Source: Planctomycetia bacterium
Lineage (GTDB): Bacteria; Planctomycetota; Planctomycetia; Pirellulales; UBA1268
Assembly (NCBI GenBank): GCA_009924545.1
Contig: RFRL01000008.1
Coordinates: 1 to 38,966 of the forward strand
DNA length: 38,966 nucleotides
Direction of reading: 5' to 3'
In this document: piece by piece, positions 8,155-16,877 of the stretch
Layout: the number at the start of each line of letters is the position of its first letter
How positions within the stretch are numbered: position 1 is the first letter of the stretch
Translations under genes and position numbers: made by a program
Notes under the pieces: model-generated
Told to the model about the DNA's origin: nothing
The model's database searches: none
What the model saw: the letters and a program-made list of their open reading frames with translations, nothing else

Positions 8155-8982
8155 GTGATCCCCAAGCCACTTCCCGTCGTGTCACTCATAGCGGGTGCCC
8201 TCCTGGGCCCCGGCACGCTCAGCGGTTGCCGACTCCTGCCCCGCACGACGCCGGCACCGGCCGAGTTGGCCCAGGCCAGGCGGCTGGCCAACGAAGGGCT
8301 GGCGGCCGCCGATCGCAACGAGTTGGAGCAGGCCGAACGGCTGCTCGACAGCGCGGTCCGCAGTTGCCCGGCCGATGTCGAGGCCCGCCAGCACTACGCC
8401 GAGGTGCTGTGGGAACGCGGGGAACGCCTGGCCGCCATCGACCAGATCGCCACGGCGGTGCGCCACAGCCCCGGCGACGCCGAGCTGTGCATCGTCGCCG
8501 CGGGGATGTACGTCGAGATCGGACTCCTCGACGACGCCCGGCGCCTCGCGGACGAAGCCACCCGGCTGGCCCCCGGTTCGGCGGCGGCGTGGCACGTGCA
8601 CGGTCAGGTCGCGCTGGCCCGCGGTCAGGACCGCGAGGCGCTGGCCGACTACCACCGCGGACTCGCCCTCGATCCGGATGACCGGGGCCTGCTCCTCGAC
8701 ACCGCCACCGTCTACCGGCGGCTGGGACGCCCCCAACGCGTCCTCGCCACGCTGGCGATCCTCGGCGAGACCTACGGAGCCGACAAGGTGCCGGCCGACG
8801 TGCTGGTGTTGGAAGGCATGGCCCAGGAATCCCTGGGGCGGACCGGTGACGCGATCGCCAGCTACCGCCGCGCCGTGGAGACGGGCGGGGCGCCGCAGGC
8901 GGCGGAACGGCTCGCGGCCCTCACCGCGCCGGCGCCCGCCGTCGTCGCTGCTTCACCCCCCCCGGGGGAAGCCCGCCGCTGA
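8155..8982 (+). CDS. TPR-repeat lipoprotein
   Basis: Predicted 275-residue protein starting at GTG 8155. The N-terminal hydrophobic stretch ends in the lipobox-like GTLSGC (Cys about residue 24). The rest is helical TPR repeats from about residue 37 to 255, with typical unit sequence such as GLAAADRNELEQAERLLDSA, DAELCIVAAGMYVEIGLLDD, HVHGQVALARGQDREALADY and GMAQESLGRTGDAIASYRRA. The tail is alanine/proline-rich. Such proteins usually scaffold envelope complexes; no partner can be named. It is divergent from the thioredoxin-like gene (136-base gap) and convergent with the ABC permease gene. Confidence 0.8.
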   Translation: MIPKPLPVVSLIAGALLGPGTLSGCRLLPRTTPAPAELAQARRLANEGLAAADRNELEQAERLLDSAVRSCPADVEARQHYAEVLWERGERLAAIDQIATAVRHSPGDAELCIVAAGMYVEIGLLDDARRLADEATRLAPGSAAAWHVHGQVALARGQDREALADYHRGLALDPDDRGLLLDTATVYRRLGRPQRVLATLAILGETYGADKVPADVLVLEGMAQESLGRTGDAIASYRRAVETGGAPQAAERLAALTAPAPAVVAASPPPGEARR

Positions 8983-9030
8983 ACGGCGATGCCCGGCCGG
9001 AAAGTGCCGAAGGCAGGCCTGCCGCAGCCG

Positions 9031-10704
9031 TCAGTCGGAAGCCGTGGTCCGCCCGGTGAGCAGGTCGAAGGCACCGATGGCCGGCACCAGCAGGGCAGTC
9101 GTGGCGAAGCCGTAGGCGACCACGACCACGAGCAACACCTGGAGGCTGTTACCCTGCAGGAAACCGGTGATGGCCACGAAGGTCAGGGCCGGCAGGAGGG
9201 CCGAAGCCCAGGCGATGGCCGGGGAGGGGTTGCGGGCCGAGAGGGCCGCGTAGAGCCCCACCGCCCCGCCGACGATCACCGCCAGGAAGGGGGCCAATTG
9301 CAGCTCGAAGCTCGATCCGAACGCCACCATGATCCGCATCGCCGTGGCGACGCCGATGAACAGGAAGGCGACGGTGCCGAGGGCCACCGCGATCGCCTGC
9401 CGTGACGCGGTGTACGAGAGCCCGACATGGAACCCGAGCACCGCGGCGAAGAACAACAGGGCCGCCATGCCCACCGCCAGGTAGATGCCGTTCTCCAGCG
9501 TGGTGATCCCGGTGGCCACCAGCACCACGCACAGGAGCAGGGGCAGGAGCACGATTTCGCGGGCCACGACGAGCACGCCGAGCAGTTTGCCCCACACGAA
9601 CTCCCCCGGCTCCAGGTCGCTCACCAGGAGCAGGTCGAGCGCCCCGCGATCGCGCTCCGTGGTGATGCTCGTGACCGCCAGGGCGGCCACCGCGACGAGG
9701 CTCGCCAGCGCCATCGGCACCACCGCCAGCGCCACGGCCAGGCGGTCGGGCCGGGCGGCCGTCGCCTCACGGACGATGCCCGCCACCGCCACGGCGAACA
9801 GGGCCAGCCACGCCAGCCGGACGAGGATGATCATCCGGCCGTAGGCCCGGGTGCAGGTCTCACGCCACAGGATCGGATTGCTCCACACCTTCCGCGCCGG
9901 CCGGAAGGCAGCGTCGGCCTGCTCCGCGGTCACCGGCCGCCGGACCTCGCGGGCGACGTTCCAGCGGCGCAGGCACGCCACCGCCACCGCATTGGACCCC
10001 ACGATGACCGCGGCACAGACGCCGAGGAACGGCAGCAGGGTGTGCCCCGCGTCCGGCGCCAGAGCGGCGAACACGGCCCGCGCCGGCGACACCGCCGCGC
10101 CCGCCAGCGGCCCCCGTGCGGCAGCCAGCATCTCGCCACCCCCGACCCAGCTCGCCAGGAGGAACAGCGTGATGGCGAGCGTCTGGAAGGTGGTGTCCTT
10201 CCAGAAGGCGACCGTGGTGGCGATGCTCGCCGCCGCGAGGGCCGCGGCCACCGTGACGACGAACAGCCGCGCCAGCTGGGGAATGGTCACCCCCCCGAAC
10301 AGCGCCGCGATGGCGAACATCGGCACCGCCGCAACGAGGAGGAGGAGGACACGGACCAGACTGCCGGAGAGCTTGCCGAGAACCAATTCCCGCTCGGTGA
10401 GCCGGCTGACGAGGAGCAATTCCAGCGTGCGCCGGTCCTTCTCGGCACTCACGGCGACCGCCCCGGCCAGCGCGGCAGCGAGCACCGCCAGCGACAATTG
10501 CAGCGGAGCGAGGATCCGCAGGAGCGTGGCACCGAAGCGCGCGGTGTCGCCAGCGGTCGTCACCGACTGCGTGCCGGTGACCACCAGCCAGCAGGTGGCG
10601 ATGATCGCGAGCAAGGCTCCACAGTACACGGCCCGGGCCACGAACCAGCCCCGGGCCCGCGGGGCACAGGAAACCTCGCGTTCGAACACCGCACCCAGGA
10701 ACAT
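9031..10704 (-). CDS. ABC-2 type transporter permease, double-length
   Basis: Predicted 557-residue integral membrane protein with about twelve hydrophobic segments. It has two similar halves, each with the ABC-2 signature of a charged loop: ERKDRTL-like SAEKDRRTLELLLVSRLTER in the first half and TERDRGALDLLLVSDLEPGE in the second, each followed by LGKLSG/WGKLLG. This internal duplication suggests fused half-permeases. No ATP-binding partner is encoded next to it in this window. Start 10704 is chosen because MFLGAVFEREV resembles the usual cytoplasmic start of this family and upstream in-frame sequence is low-complexity. The substrate is unknown. Confidence 0.85.
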   Translation of the reverse strand: MFLGAVFEREVSCAPRARGWFVARAVYCGALLAIIATCWLVVTGTQSVTTAGDTARFGATLLRILAPLQLSLAVLAAALAGAVAVSAEKDRRTLELLLVSRLTERELVLGKLSGSLVRVLLLLVAAVPMFAIAALFGGVTIPQLARLFVVTVAAALAAASIATTVAFWKDTTFQTLAITLFLLASWVGGGEMLAAARGPLAGAAVSPARAVFAALAPDAGHTLLPFLGVCAAVIVGSNAVAVACLRRWNVAREVRRPVTAEQADAAFRPARKVWSNPILWRETCTRAYGRMIILVRLAWLALFAVAVAGIVREATAARPDRLAVALAVVPMALASLVAVAALAVTSITTERDRGALDLLLVSDLEPGEFVWGKLLGVLVVAREIVLLPLLLCVVLVATGITTLENGIYLAVGMAALLFFAAVLGFHVGLSYTASRQAIAVALGTVAFLFIGVATAMRIMVAFGSSFELQLAPFLAVIVGGAVGLYAALSARNPSPAIAWASALLPALTFVAITGFLQGNSLQVLLVVVVAYGFATTALLVPAIGAFDLLTGRTTASD

Positions 10705-10904
10705 GCACGCCCTCCCGCTCGACCACCGCCCCGTGCCGGAGCGCCCGGAAGCTAACACATTTCGCCGTCCGGAGCCCGGCGAACGGCCGTGCCCAACCCG
10801 CTTTCCGGGCCCGCCGGCGGAGGCTTGAGGCCCGGCGACGAACGTGTATCGTGGGGAGTCCGCCCCGTTGCGAACCCGAGGATTTTCCCGTAGGAGCCGA
10901 CACC

Positions 10905-12317
10905 ATGATCCGCCATCGACACCCGCTCGCCTCCGGCCGGCTCGCCTCCGGACAGGCGGTCGGCACGCTGGCCGCCGCCCTCTGCCTGGTTGCCGCCCTC
11001 GGGGTGGTGCAACCGGCCCGGGCCCAGACTGCACCGACGGCGCAGATGCTGATCGGCAAGGCGGTGTCGGACGACGATCAAGCGGGGGAGGTGACCAACG
11101 CCATCAACCGCTTCCTCGCCAGTGACATCGATGGCGCCAGTGCGATCCTTGAACGGGTGAAGTCGAACAACGCCAAGCTGCCTCCCCCCGGCGTGATGAT
11201 GTCGATGCTGTGGATGAACGTGAACCGCGTCGCCGAGGCCCGCAGCGCGCTCGAGGAAACCGTCAACAAGTTTCCCGCCGACCCCGAACCCTTCCTGATG
11301 CTCGGCGATCTCGCCTTCCAGGACCGCCGGATCACCGAGTCGAGCCTCCTGTTCAACAAGGCTGCCGACCTCACCAAGTCGTTCATGGAGAACCCCAAGC
11401 GGAAACGCGACTTCGAGATCCGCAGCAACGCCGGCCTGGCCGCCGTGGCCGAGGCCCGTCGTCAGTGGGACGTGGCCCGCAAGCACATCGAGGCCTGGAT
11501 GGCCCTCGATCCCGACAACGCCAGCGCCCGGCAGCGTTTGGGGATCGTGCTCTTCCAACTCGGCGAGGAGGAGAAGGCCCTGGAGCAGTTCCGCGAGTCG
11601 AAGAAGCTCGACCCCAAGTCGCTGCAGCCGGAATTGTGGATGGCCCGCCTGTACAGCGATGCGAAGAAACGCGACGTGGCCCGGAAGCAGATCGAGGCGG
11701 CGGTCAAGGCCGCCCCCAAGGACGTGGGTGTGCTCCTCGGCGCCGCCGAATGGTTCCTCGCCCAGAACGACCTCGAGGCCGCCAAGGCCAACGCCGATGC
11801 CGCGCTCGCGGTGGACGAGAAGAACCTGGGGGCGAAGCTCATCCGCGGCACCGTGGCCCGTGTGTCGCGTGACTACCGGGCCGCCGAGAAGTATCTCAAC
11901 GACGCCCACGTGCAGTCGCCGGGCAACTTCCCCGCCTCCAACTCACTGGCCCTCGTACTCGTCGAATCGGAGGAGAAAGAAGGGCGGCAGCGGGCCGTGG
12001 AGATGGCCGAGGCCAACGTCGCGATGTACCGCGACAACAGCACGGTCGGGCCCAACGCCCTGACGACCCTGGCGTGGATCTACTATCGCTTGGGGCGCCG
12101 GGAGGATGCCGAGAAACTCTTCGCCCGCGTCACCCAGAGCAACACCCTGCCCACCGACGGTGCCTACTACCTGGCCCGCGTCCTGGCCGATCGCGGTGAC
12201 GCCGACAAGGCACGCTCGATCCTCGAGCAAGTCCTGGCGGGTGAACCGTTCTTCGCCACCCGCGCCGACGCCGTCGATCTGCTGGAGAAGCTCAAGTCGA
12301 CCCCGCCGAAGAAGTGA
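10905..12317 (+). CDS. Exported TPR-repeat protein
   Basis: Predicted 470-residue secreted protein. The signal peptide spans about residues 1-41 (hydrophobic GTLAAALCLVAALGVV, then QPARAQ). The mature chain is a series of TPR-like helix pairs, for example PEPFLMLGDLAFQDRRITES, ASARQRLGIVLFQLGEEEKA, GVLLGAAEWFLAQNDLEAAK, NALTTLAWIYYRLGRREDAE and GAYYLARVLADRGDADKARS. The protein is unusually lysine-rich for this window, giving lower-GC codons there. Start ATG 10905 has a Shine-Dalgarno AGGAG at 10892-10896. It is divergent from the ABC permease. A periplasmic scaffold or chaperone-like role is possible. Confidence 0.85.
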   Translation: MIRHRHPLASGRLASGQAVGTLAAALCLVAALGVVQPARAQTAPTAQMLIGKAVSDDDQAGEVTNAINRFLASDIDGASAILERVKSNNAKLPPPGVMMSMLWMNVNRVAEARSALEETVNKFPADPEPFLMLGDLAFQDRRITESSLLFNKAADLTKSFMENPKRKRDFEIRSNAGLAAVAEARRQWDVARKHIEAWMALDPDNASARQRLGIVLFQLGEEEKALEQFRESKKLDPKSLQPELWMARLYSDAKKRDVARKQIEAAVKAAPKDVGVLLGAAEWFLAQNDLEAAKANADAALAVDEKNLGAKLIRGTVARVSRDYRAAEKYLNDAHVQSPGNFPASNSLALVLVESEEKEGRQRAVEMAEANVAMYRDNSTVGPNALTTLAWIYYRLGRREDAEKLFARVTQSNTLPTDGAYYLARVLADRGDADKARSILEQVLAGEPFFATRADAVDLLEKLKSTPPKK

Positions 12318-12404
12318 CCACCCGGAGCGGCCCGTGACGCAGCGGCGTGCGCGCCGAGACATCGGCTTCGCCATCACGCCGGCCCGGCACGACTGCCGCG
12401 GTGG

Positions 12405-12815
12405 CTACCGTCCGGTGGCGGCCGGTGCGATCGCGGTGGTAGCGGAACCGGGTGTCCACGGCGGTGCGGGAGCGGCCGTCGGAGCTGACACGCGCACGCG
12501 CCCGCCGGCCGGGGGCTGGCCAGGGACCCCGGCGGTGACCGGGGCCCCCGGGGCGCGTGCCGACCGGGCGATCTGTCCGCGCGTCGCGGGCACACGCCAG
12601 CCGCGGCGGGCACGGAGCCGATCGCTCCGCAGCGGAATCCCCGGGTAGGCCTCGATCGGCACTTCGAGGCTGGGCAGCCCGATGCGACTCCCGTCACCGA
12701 AGAAGGTGAACATCTCGATCGCCGGAACGGGCGTGCACGCCAGGCCGCACACCACGGCGACGAGGCTGGTCGCCACCCTGACCAGGACGCGCGATCGATT
12801 CGTGGGGACGGACAT
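12405..12815 (-). CDS. Small predicted lipoprotein, unknown function
   Basis: Predicted 136-residue protein. An N-terminal hydrophobic segment (VLVRVATSLVAVVCGLAC) ends in a lipobox-like site. The next about 40 residues contain a well-formed, non-repetitive block (EMFTFFGDGSRIGLPSLEVP, then IEAYPGIPLRS) that looks conserved rather than random. The C-terminal half is proline/alanine-rich. The family is not recognised. It is convergent with the TPR gene at 10905-12317 and divergent from the membrane-protein gene at 12997. ATG 12815 is chosen over a GTG three codons upstream. Confidence 0.5.
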   Translation of the reverse strand: MSVPTNRSRVLVRVATSLVAVVCGLACTPVPAIEMFTFFGDGSRIGLPSLEVPIEAYPGIPLRSDRLRARRGWRVPATRGQIARSARAPGAPVTAGVPGQPPAGGRVRVSAPTAAPAPPWTPGSATTAIAPAATGR

Positions 12816-12996
12816 GACGATCACTCCGGAGGCCGACGGTGGGCGGCGGAAGACCCGGGAAACGCGGTGTCACCACCGGGAATCCGCTCGCCAGGGAGAT
12901 CGGCTCCGGTCCCACCACAGGTCCGCCGTGAATCGCCCGGCCCGCGCCGCCGTCACCACCGCTCCAGCCAGCGCCTCGATGGGGTAGCCTGGAAGG

Positions 12997-13938
12997 ATGG
13001 ACTGGGCGGCGGTCATCGACATGGTGGCGGGGTTCGTCGTGGCGCTGGCCGCGGCCGTGGGTATCCATCGGGTGCGGGGCACCACGGCGGTGCCCGCGGC
13101 ATGGTGGGCCGTGGCTGCCGGAGTGGCGCTGGCCGCGGACGGCTGGGCCACCGTGCCGGAGGATGGTGCCGAGGCGGCCCTGACCTGCCGCCGCCTGGGC
13201 GTGGTGGCGATCGGTCTGTGCCCCGGGATGTCATTGCTGGGCGCCAAACGCCCACAGCACGGGGTCTGGCAGGCGATCGTGGCATCCCTCGCCGTCGTGA
13301 TCCTCTTGCCTGCAGCCAGCGCCGTGCTGATCCGCCCCGGATCCCCCCCCGACGTCCACCTGGTGACGCGGTGCCTGGTGGGGGCGCTGTTGCTGTTGGG
13401 TTGGCTCAATCACGCCGCGACGCACCGGGCGATCCCGGTGGCGGGCCTGGTGATCGGCCAAATGCTCCTGGCCCGCACGTTCCTGCCGGGCGGGGCCGGC
13501 GTCGTGATCAGGGGCGATGCCCTCGACATGGTCGCCGCGGTGCTCCTCGCCAGCGCCGCGGCGGCGGCAGCCGCCTGGCCCGGCTCCCCGCGCCGGAAGG
13601 CGGGGGGTGCGCGGGAGCGCTCCGCCGCGTCGTCGTTCGCCACGCTGGTGGCGCCGGCCTGGGAGGCCTTCCGCGAGACCTTCGGGGCCGCCTGGACCCT
13701 CCGCGTGGCGGAGCGCTTCGATGCCGCGGCCCGGGAACATGGCTGGCCCTGCCACCTCGGATGGCGCGGCTGCGAGGCGGGGCAGGGAGGCCCTCCGGAT
13801 TGGCCGCGGGACGCGCGGCGGACCTTCGTGGCGCTGCTGCGGAGGTTCGTGACCACCGCCTGGCTGGAGCGGCACGGCCTGCCGCCGCGCGGGGCGCCCA
13901 GCACGGCCGACGCGGGTCCACACGGGACCCCCGACTGA
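12997..13938 (+). CDS. Polytopic membrane protein, planctomycete-type, unknown function
   Basis: Predicted 313-residue protein. Six to seven hydrophobic segments occupy about residues 5-195 (for example VIDMVAGFVVALAAAVGIH, AIVASLAVVILLPAASAVLI, LVGALLLLGWLNHAATH, ALDMVAAVLLASAAAAAAAW). A cytoplasmic or lumenal domain of about 100 residues follows, containing WEAFRETFGAAWTLRVAERF and REHGWPCHLGWRGC. That second block, an amphipathic helix then a short tryptophan-rich strand, looks conserved. No catalytic motif or named family is recognised. It is followed after 160 bases by the DUF3467 gene on the same strand. Confidence 0.7.
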   Translation: MDWAAVIDMVAGFVVALAAAVGIHRVRGTTAVPAAWWAVAAGVALAADGWATVPEDGAEAALTCRRLGVVAIGLCPGMSLLGAKRPQHGVWQAIVASLAVVILLPAASAVLIRPGSPPDVHLVTRCLVGALLLLGWLNHAATHRAIPVAGLVIGQMLLARTFLPGGAGVVIRGDALDMVAAVLLASAAAAAAAWPGSPRRKAGGARERSAASSFATLVAPAWEAFRETFGAAWTLRVAERFDAAAREHGWPCHLGWRGCEAGQGGPPDWPRDARRTFVALLRRFVTTAWLERHGLPPRGAPSTADAGPHGTPD

Positions 13939-14099
13939 TCGGTCGGTGAAAGCGCCGGAGCCGATGGCTCCGCTGGAGGGCCGCCGGTAGACTCCGGCAC
14001 GTGGAGGGGTTCCCATCGTGGGTCTGACGCCACACGTTCCGGTGCCAGGACCCGTCCCCACCCACCGCAGCCCATCCCATCAACCCCGTCGGAGCTTCC

Positions 14100-14438
14100 A
14101 TGTCCGAAGAACCCCGCGTCGCCCCCCAGGCCCGTCCCGCCGGCGAGCCGATGCCCGTGCCGGTGGACGAATCCCACATCCTTGCGACCTATGCCAACTT
14201 CTGCCGAGTGACCGGCACGCCCGAGGAATTGATCGTCGACTTCGGTCTCAACAAGCAGGTGGCCGGCACGACGCCGGAGACGATCCAGTTGACCCAGCGG
14301 ATCATCGTCAACTTCTTCACCGCCAAGCGTCTCGCCTATGCCCTGCACATGGCGGTGCAGCGCTACGAGCAGGCGTTCGGCGTCCTCGAGACCGATGTCC
14401 AGCGGCGCGTGATCCACCAGCAGGCCACCAAGGCCTGA
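14100..14438 (+). CDS. DUF3467 family protein
   Basis: Predicted 112-residue protein matching DUF3467: ILATYANFCRVTGTPEELIV, DFGLNKQV, then a strand-helix unit TQRIIVNFFTAKRLAYALHM and a C-terminal helix AVQRYEQAFGVLETDVQRR. These match the conserved pattern YANxxRVxxTPEExxxDFG ... R(I/V)xxxxxxAKRLxxAL. The family is small and soluble, and its molecular role is not established. A strong GC-rich hairpin lies 20 bases after the stop codon. The N-terminal 25 residues are proline-rich. Confidence 0.9.
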   Translation: MSEEPRVAPQARPAGEPMPVPVDESHILATYANFCRVTGTPEELIVDFGLNKQVAGTTPETIQLTQRIIVNFFTAKRLAYALHMAVQRYEQAFGVLETDVQRRVIHQQATKA

Positions 14439-14738
14439 TCCGCGACCACCAGTCCATCTCCCGCCGGGGGCGAGACTCCCGGCGGGAGTCGCTGGTATCG
14501 GTAGGCGGGTCCACGGAACCCCCGCGCCTCGGGGTCGGACCGGCGACCACACCCGCCGGCGGGGGGTTTTCCGCACAGTCCCCCCGGTTCGACGTAGTAT
14601 GGAGATCGTGTCCGTCCGGGCGCGGCCCGGCGGTCCCTTCCGGCCGGCGCCGGGCTGGCGGATGTGGTGGTGAACCTCCGGCTGCCGCGCGGGGACGGCT
14701 CCCTCGCGGGTGATGGCCCACACGGTGTGGTGGATCGC
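14439..14738. other. Intergenic region with hairpins
   Basis: This 300-base gap separates the DUF3467 gene from the GAF-HlyD gene. Besides the 14458 stem-loop it holds a 12-bp palindrome CCCGCCGGCGGG (14552-14563), followed by GGG and a TTTT run, which could be a second, weak terminator. No convincing coding sequence is seen, and the promoter of the downstream cassette was not identified. Confidence 0.4.
14458..14488 (+). terminator. GC-rich stem-loop after DUF3467 gene
   Basis: A perfect 11-bp inverted repeat, CTCCCGCCGGG (14458-14468) and CCCGGCGGGAG (14478-14488), encloses a 9-base loop 20 bases after the DUF3467 stop. No T-run follows, so it may act as a pause or RNA-stability element rather than a classic intrinsic terminator. 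Confidence 0.5.
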
Positions 14739-15662
14739 ATGAGCACTGTGGATCAGCGGGCAGTCGAGGAATCCCGGCAGCAAATCCGCGCCATCATCAC
14801 CGAGATCGATCAGCTCGGCCGCACCGATCTGGCCGAGGCCGACTTCTTCCGCGGGCTCCTCGACCGGGTCATCGAGGCGATGGGGGCGGTCGGGGGCCTG
14901 GTCTGGCTGGTGGGTGATCAGGGGCGGTGCGAGCCGGTGTGCCATGCCGGCATGCAGGCGACGGGGCTCGCCGCGCCGGGGGAGGCGCAGGAGACGCACG
15001 GGCGCCTGGTGCAGTCGCTGCTCTCCACTCCGCAGGCGATGCTCGTGCCCGCCCGGGCCCAACTCAACGGCCCCGATGGCCGGCCGGTGTCGAACAACCC
15101 CACCGAATTGCTCGTGATCACGGCACCGCTGGAACGCAGCGGCACCCGCGCCGGGCTACTGGAGGTGTTCCACCACCACAACCAGCCGGAGGTCGAGCAG
15201 GGCTACCTCGTGTTCGTCGATCAGGTGGCGGCAGTGGCGGGCAGCTACCTGGTACGCCGCCAGGTGAAGGCCCTCGACAGCCAGCAAGCGGCCCTCGTCC
15301 AGGTGGATCGTTTCAGCCGGCAAGTCCACGAGTCGCTCGATCCGGTGGCCACCGCCTTCACGCTGGCCAACGAGGCTCGGCGCATCATCGGGTGCGACCG
15401 GGTGAGCGTGCTGGTCCGCCGCGGCCGGCGGCTGCGCTTGGAGGCGGTGAGCGGCCAGGAGTCGGTGGAGCGTCGGGCCACCGCGGTGCAGGCCATCGAG
15501 GCCCTGGCCCGGGTCGTGCCCGCGATCCGCTCTGGCACCCCGACCCGGGCCGGGAACTGCCGCCGCAGATCGAGGAGGAACTGGAGCATTACATCGACGA
15601 GTCGCATGCCACCGGCTTGGCGATCCTCCCGCTCCTGCGGCCGCGGAAAACGCCCGTCGTGA
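14739..15662 (+). CDS. GAF-domain part of a GAF-HlyD membrane protein, frame-broken
   Basis: This is the N-terminal part of what should be one 693-residue protein spanning 14739-16818. Residues 1-60 are a helical lead-in (MSTVDQRAVEESRQQIRAII). Two GAF-like regions follow: EAMGAVGGLVWLVGDQGRCE...LLVITAPLE, then FTLANEARRIIGCDRVSVLV with RLRLEAVSGQESVERRATAV. After ALARVV (codon ending 15518) the sequence becomes arginine-rich nonsense. The expected continuation DPLWHPDPGRELPPQIEEEL appears in another frame from 15524 to the stop at 15763, as if one base were missing near 15518-15519. Real homologous coding in this frame therefore ends near 15518. ATG 14739 is preferred over 14664. See the HlyD part at 15760. 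Confidence 0.75.
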   Translation: MSTVDQRAVEESRQQIRAIITEIDQLGRTDLAEADFFRGLLDRVIEAMGAVGGLVWLVGDQGRCEPVCHAGMQATGLAAPGEAQETHGRLVQSLLSTPQAMLVPARAQLNGPDGRPVSNNPTELLVITAPLERSGTRAGLLEVFHHHNQPEVEQGYLVFVDQVAAVAGSYLVRRQVKALDSQQAALVQVDRFSRQVHESLDPVATAFTLANEARRIIGCDRVSVLVRRGRRLRLEAVSGQESVERRATAVQAIEALARVVPAIRSGTPTRAGNCRRRSRRNWSITSTSRMPPAWRSSRSCGRGKRPS

Positions 15663-15759
15663 AGCCGGGCGGTGTCGATGCCGTCGCGGTGGCGAAGGCG
15701 GAGGCCGCACCACCGGCGGACGTCGGGGCGACGGAGCCGATCGGCGTGCTGGTGGCCGA

Positions 15760-16818
15760 ATGAGCACCTTCGACGGGGGGCGCCGGGCGCGCGTCGAGGT
15801 CTGTGCCGAGCACGGCAGCATCGCCCTGGCCAACGCGCTCGACCACACCGGGCTGCCGCTGTTCCGGGCGATCGACCTCCTGGGCCGCTCCCGGGCCCTG
15901 ACGACGGCGCGGAACCTGCCCAAGACGGTGCTGGCCGCGCTCGGGAGCCTGGCCGCCGTGGCGGCACTGGTGCTGATCCCGGCCGAACTGCGGTTGGAAG
16001 GGAAGGGCACGCTCGAGCCGGTCCACAAGCGTGACGTGTTCGCCGGGGTGGATGGCGTCGTCAAGGAGATCGCCCCCGGCATCGCCCACGGTGTCGAGGT
16101 GCGACAGGGACAACTCCTCGTCACCCTGCGCAACACCGATCTCGAGGTGGCCCTCACCGACGTCCTCGGCCGGAAAGCCTCGTCCGAGGAACAACTCGTC
16201 TCCACCCGCCGGGCGCTCCTCGAGGACAAACGGATCTCCGCGGAAGAGCGCACGCGGATGGCCGGGCGGGCAGCGCAGCTGCAACGCGAGATCGAGAGCC
16301 TCGACGCGCAGCAAAAGCTCTACGAAGACAAAAAACGAGATCTCGAGGTGCGGAGCCCGATCGACGGCGTGGTCGTCACCTGGCAGGTGGCCGACCGGCT
16401 CCTCCTCCGCCCGGTGGAGAAGGGGCAGGTGCTCCTCACGGTGGCCGACAAGGAAGGCCCCTGGGAGCTCGAGCTCCACATGCCCGACGATCGCCTCGGG
16501 CACGTCAACGAGGCGGCCCTGGCGGCCCGCGCCGCGGGACGCGAATTGAGCGTCGACTACATCCTGGCCACCGATCCCGGCACGCGCCACCGCGGCACCG
16601 TCAAGGAGATCCACGAGCAGGCCGAGGTCCGCGGCGAGAGCGGCAACGTGGCCCTCGTGCGCGTGGCGATCGATCCCGAGCGCCACGAGAAACAGGAGCT
16701 CGGCGCCGGGGCCACGGTCACCGCCCGGGTCGCCTGCGGGCGCCGGTCGCTGGGGTATGTCTGGTTTCACGACGTGCTGGCTTTCATCCAGTCGCAGATC
16801 CTGTTCCGGCTGTTCTGA
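15760..16818 (+). CDS. HlyD (membrane-fusion) part of the GAF-HlyD protein
   Basis: Predicted 352 residues as read. A hydrophobic helix (TVLAALGSLAAVAALVLIPA, about 55-75) is followed by a biotinyl-lipoyl-like half (LEPVHKRDVFAGVDGVVKEI), a helical hairpin (about 125-195), the second half with SPIDGVVVTW, a beta-barrel (GQVLLTVADKEGPWELELHM) and the C-terminal GRRSLGYVWFHDVLAF. This is membrane-fusion/HlyD architecture on the outer face of the cytoplasmic membrane. The ATG overlaps the stop of the preceding out-of-frame GAF tail (GAATGA), so either the two chains are translationally coupled or a second single base is missing here. Related planctomycete proteins, as I recall them, carry both parts in one chain, which favours a missing base. 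Confidence 0.8.
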   Translation: MSTFDGGRRARVEVCAEHGSIALANALDHTGLPLFRAIDLLGRSRALTTARNLPKTVLAALGSLAAVAALVLIPAELRLEGKGTLEPVHKRDVFAGVDGVVKEIAPGIAHGVEVRQGQLLVTLRNTDLEVALTDVLGRKASSEEQLVSTRRALLEDKRISAEERTRMAGRAAQLQREIESLDAQQKLYEDKKRDLEVRSPIDGVVVTWQVADRLLLRPVEKGQVLLTVADKEGPWELELHMPDDRLGHVNEAALAARAAGRELSVDYILATDPGTRHRGTVKEIHEQAEVRGESGNVALVRVAIDPERHEKQELGAGATVTARVACGRRSLGYVWFHDVLAFIQSQILFRLF

Positions 16819-16877
16819 CCGACGCCTCCCCGCGGCGCCACGGCGCGGTGGGCGGCGTCCCTGCGGAGGACGTGGTG

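Noticed and set aside
9012-9023. Palindrome GGCAGGCCTGCC as a terminator between convergent genes
   Set aside because: It has no loop and no T-run; in such GC-rich sequence it may be chance.
15510-15530. Programmed -1 ribosomal frameshift in the GAF-HlyD gene
   Set aside because: No slippery heptamer is visible, and the similar breaks in four other genes make sequence error simpler.
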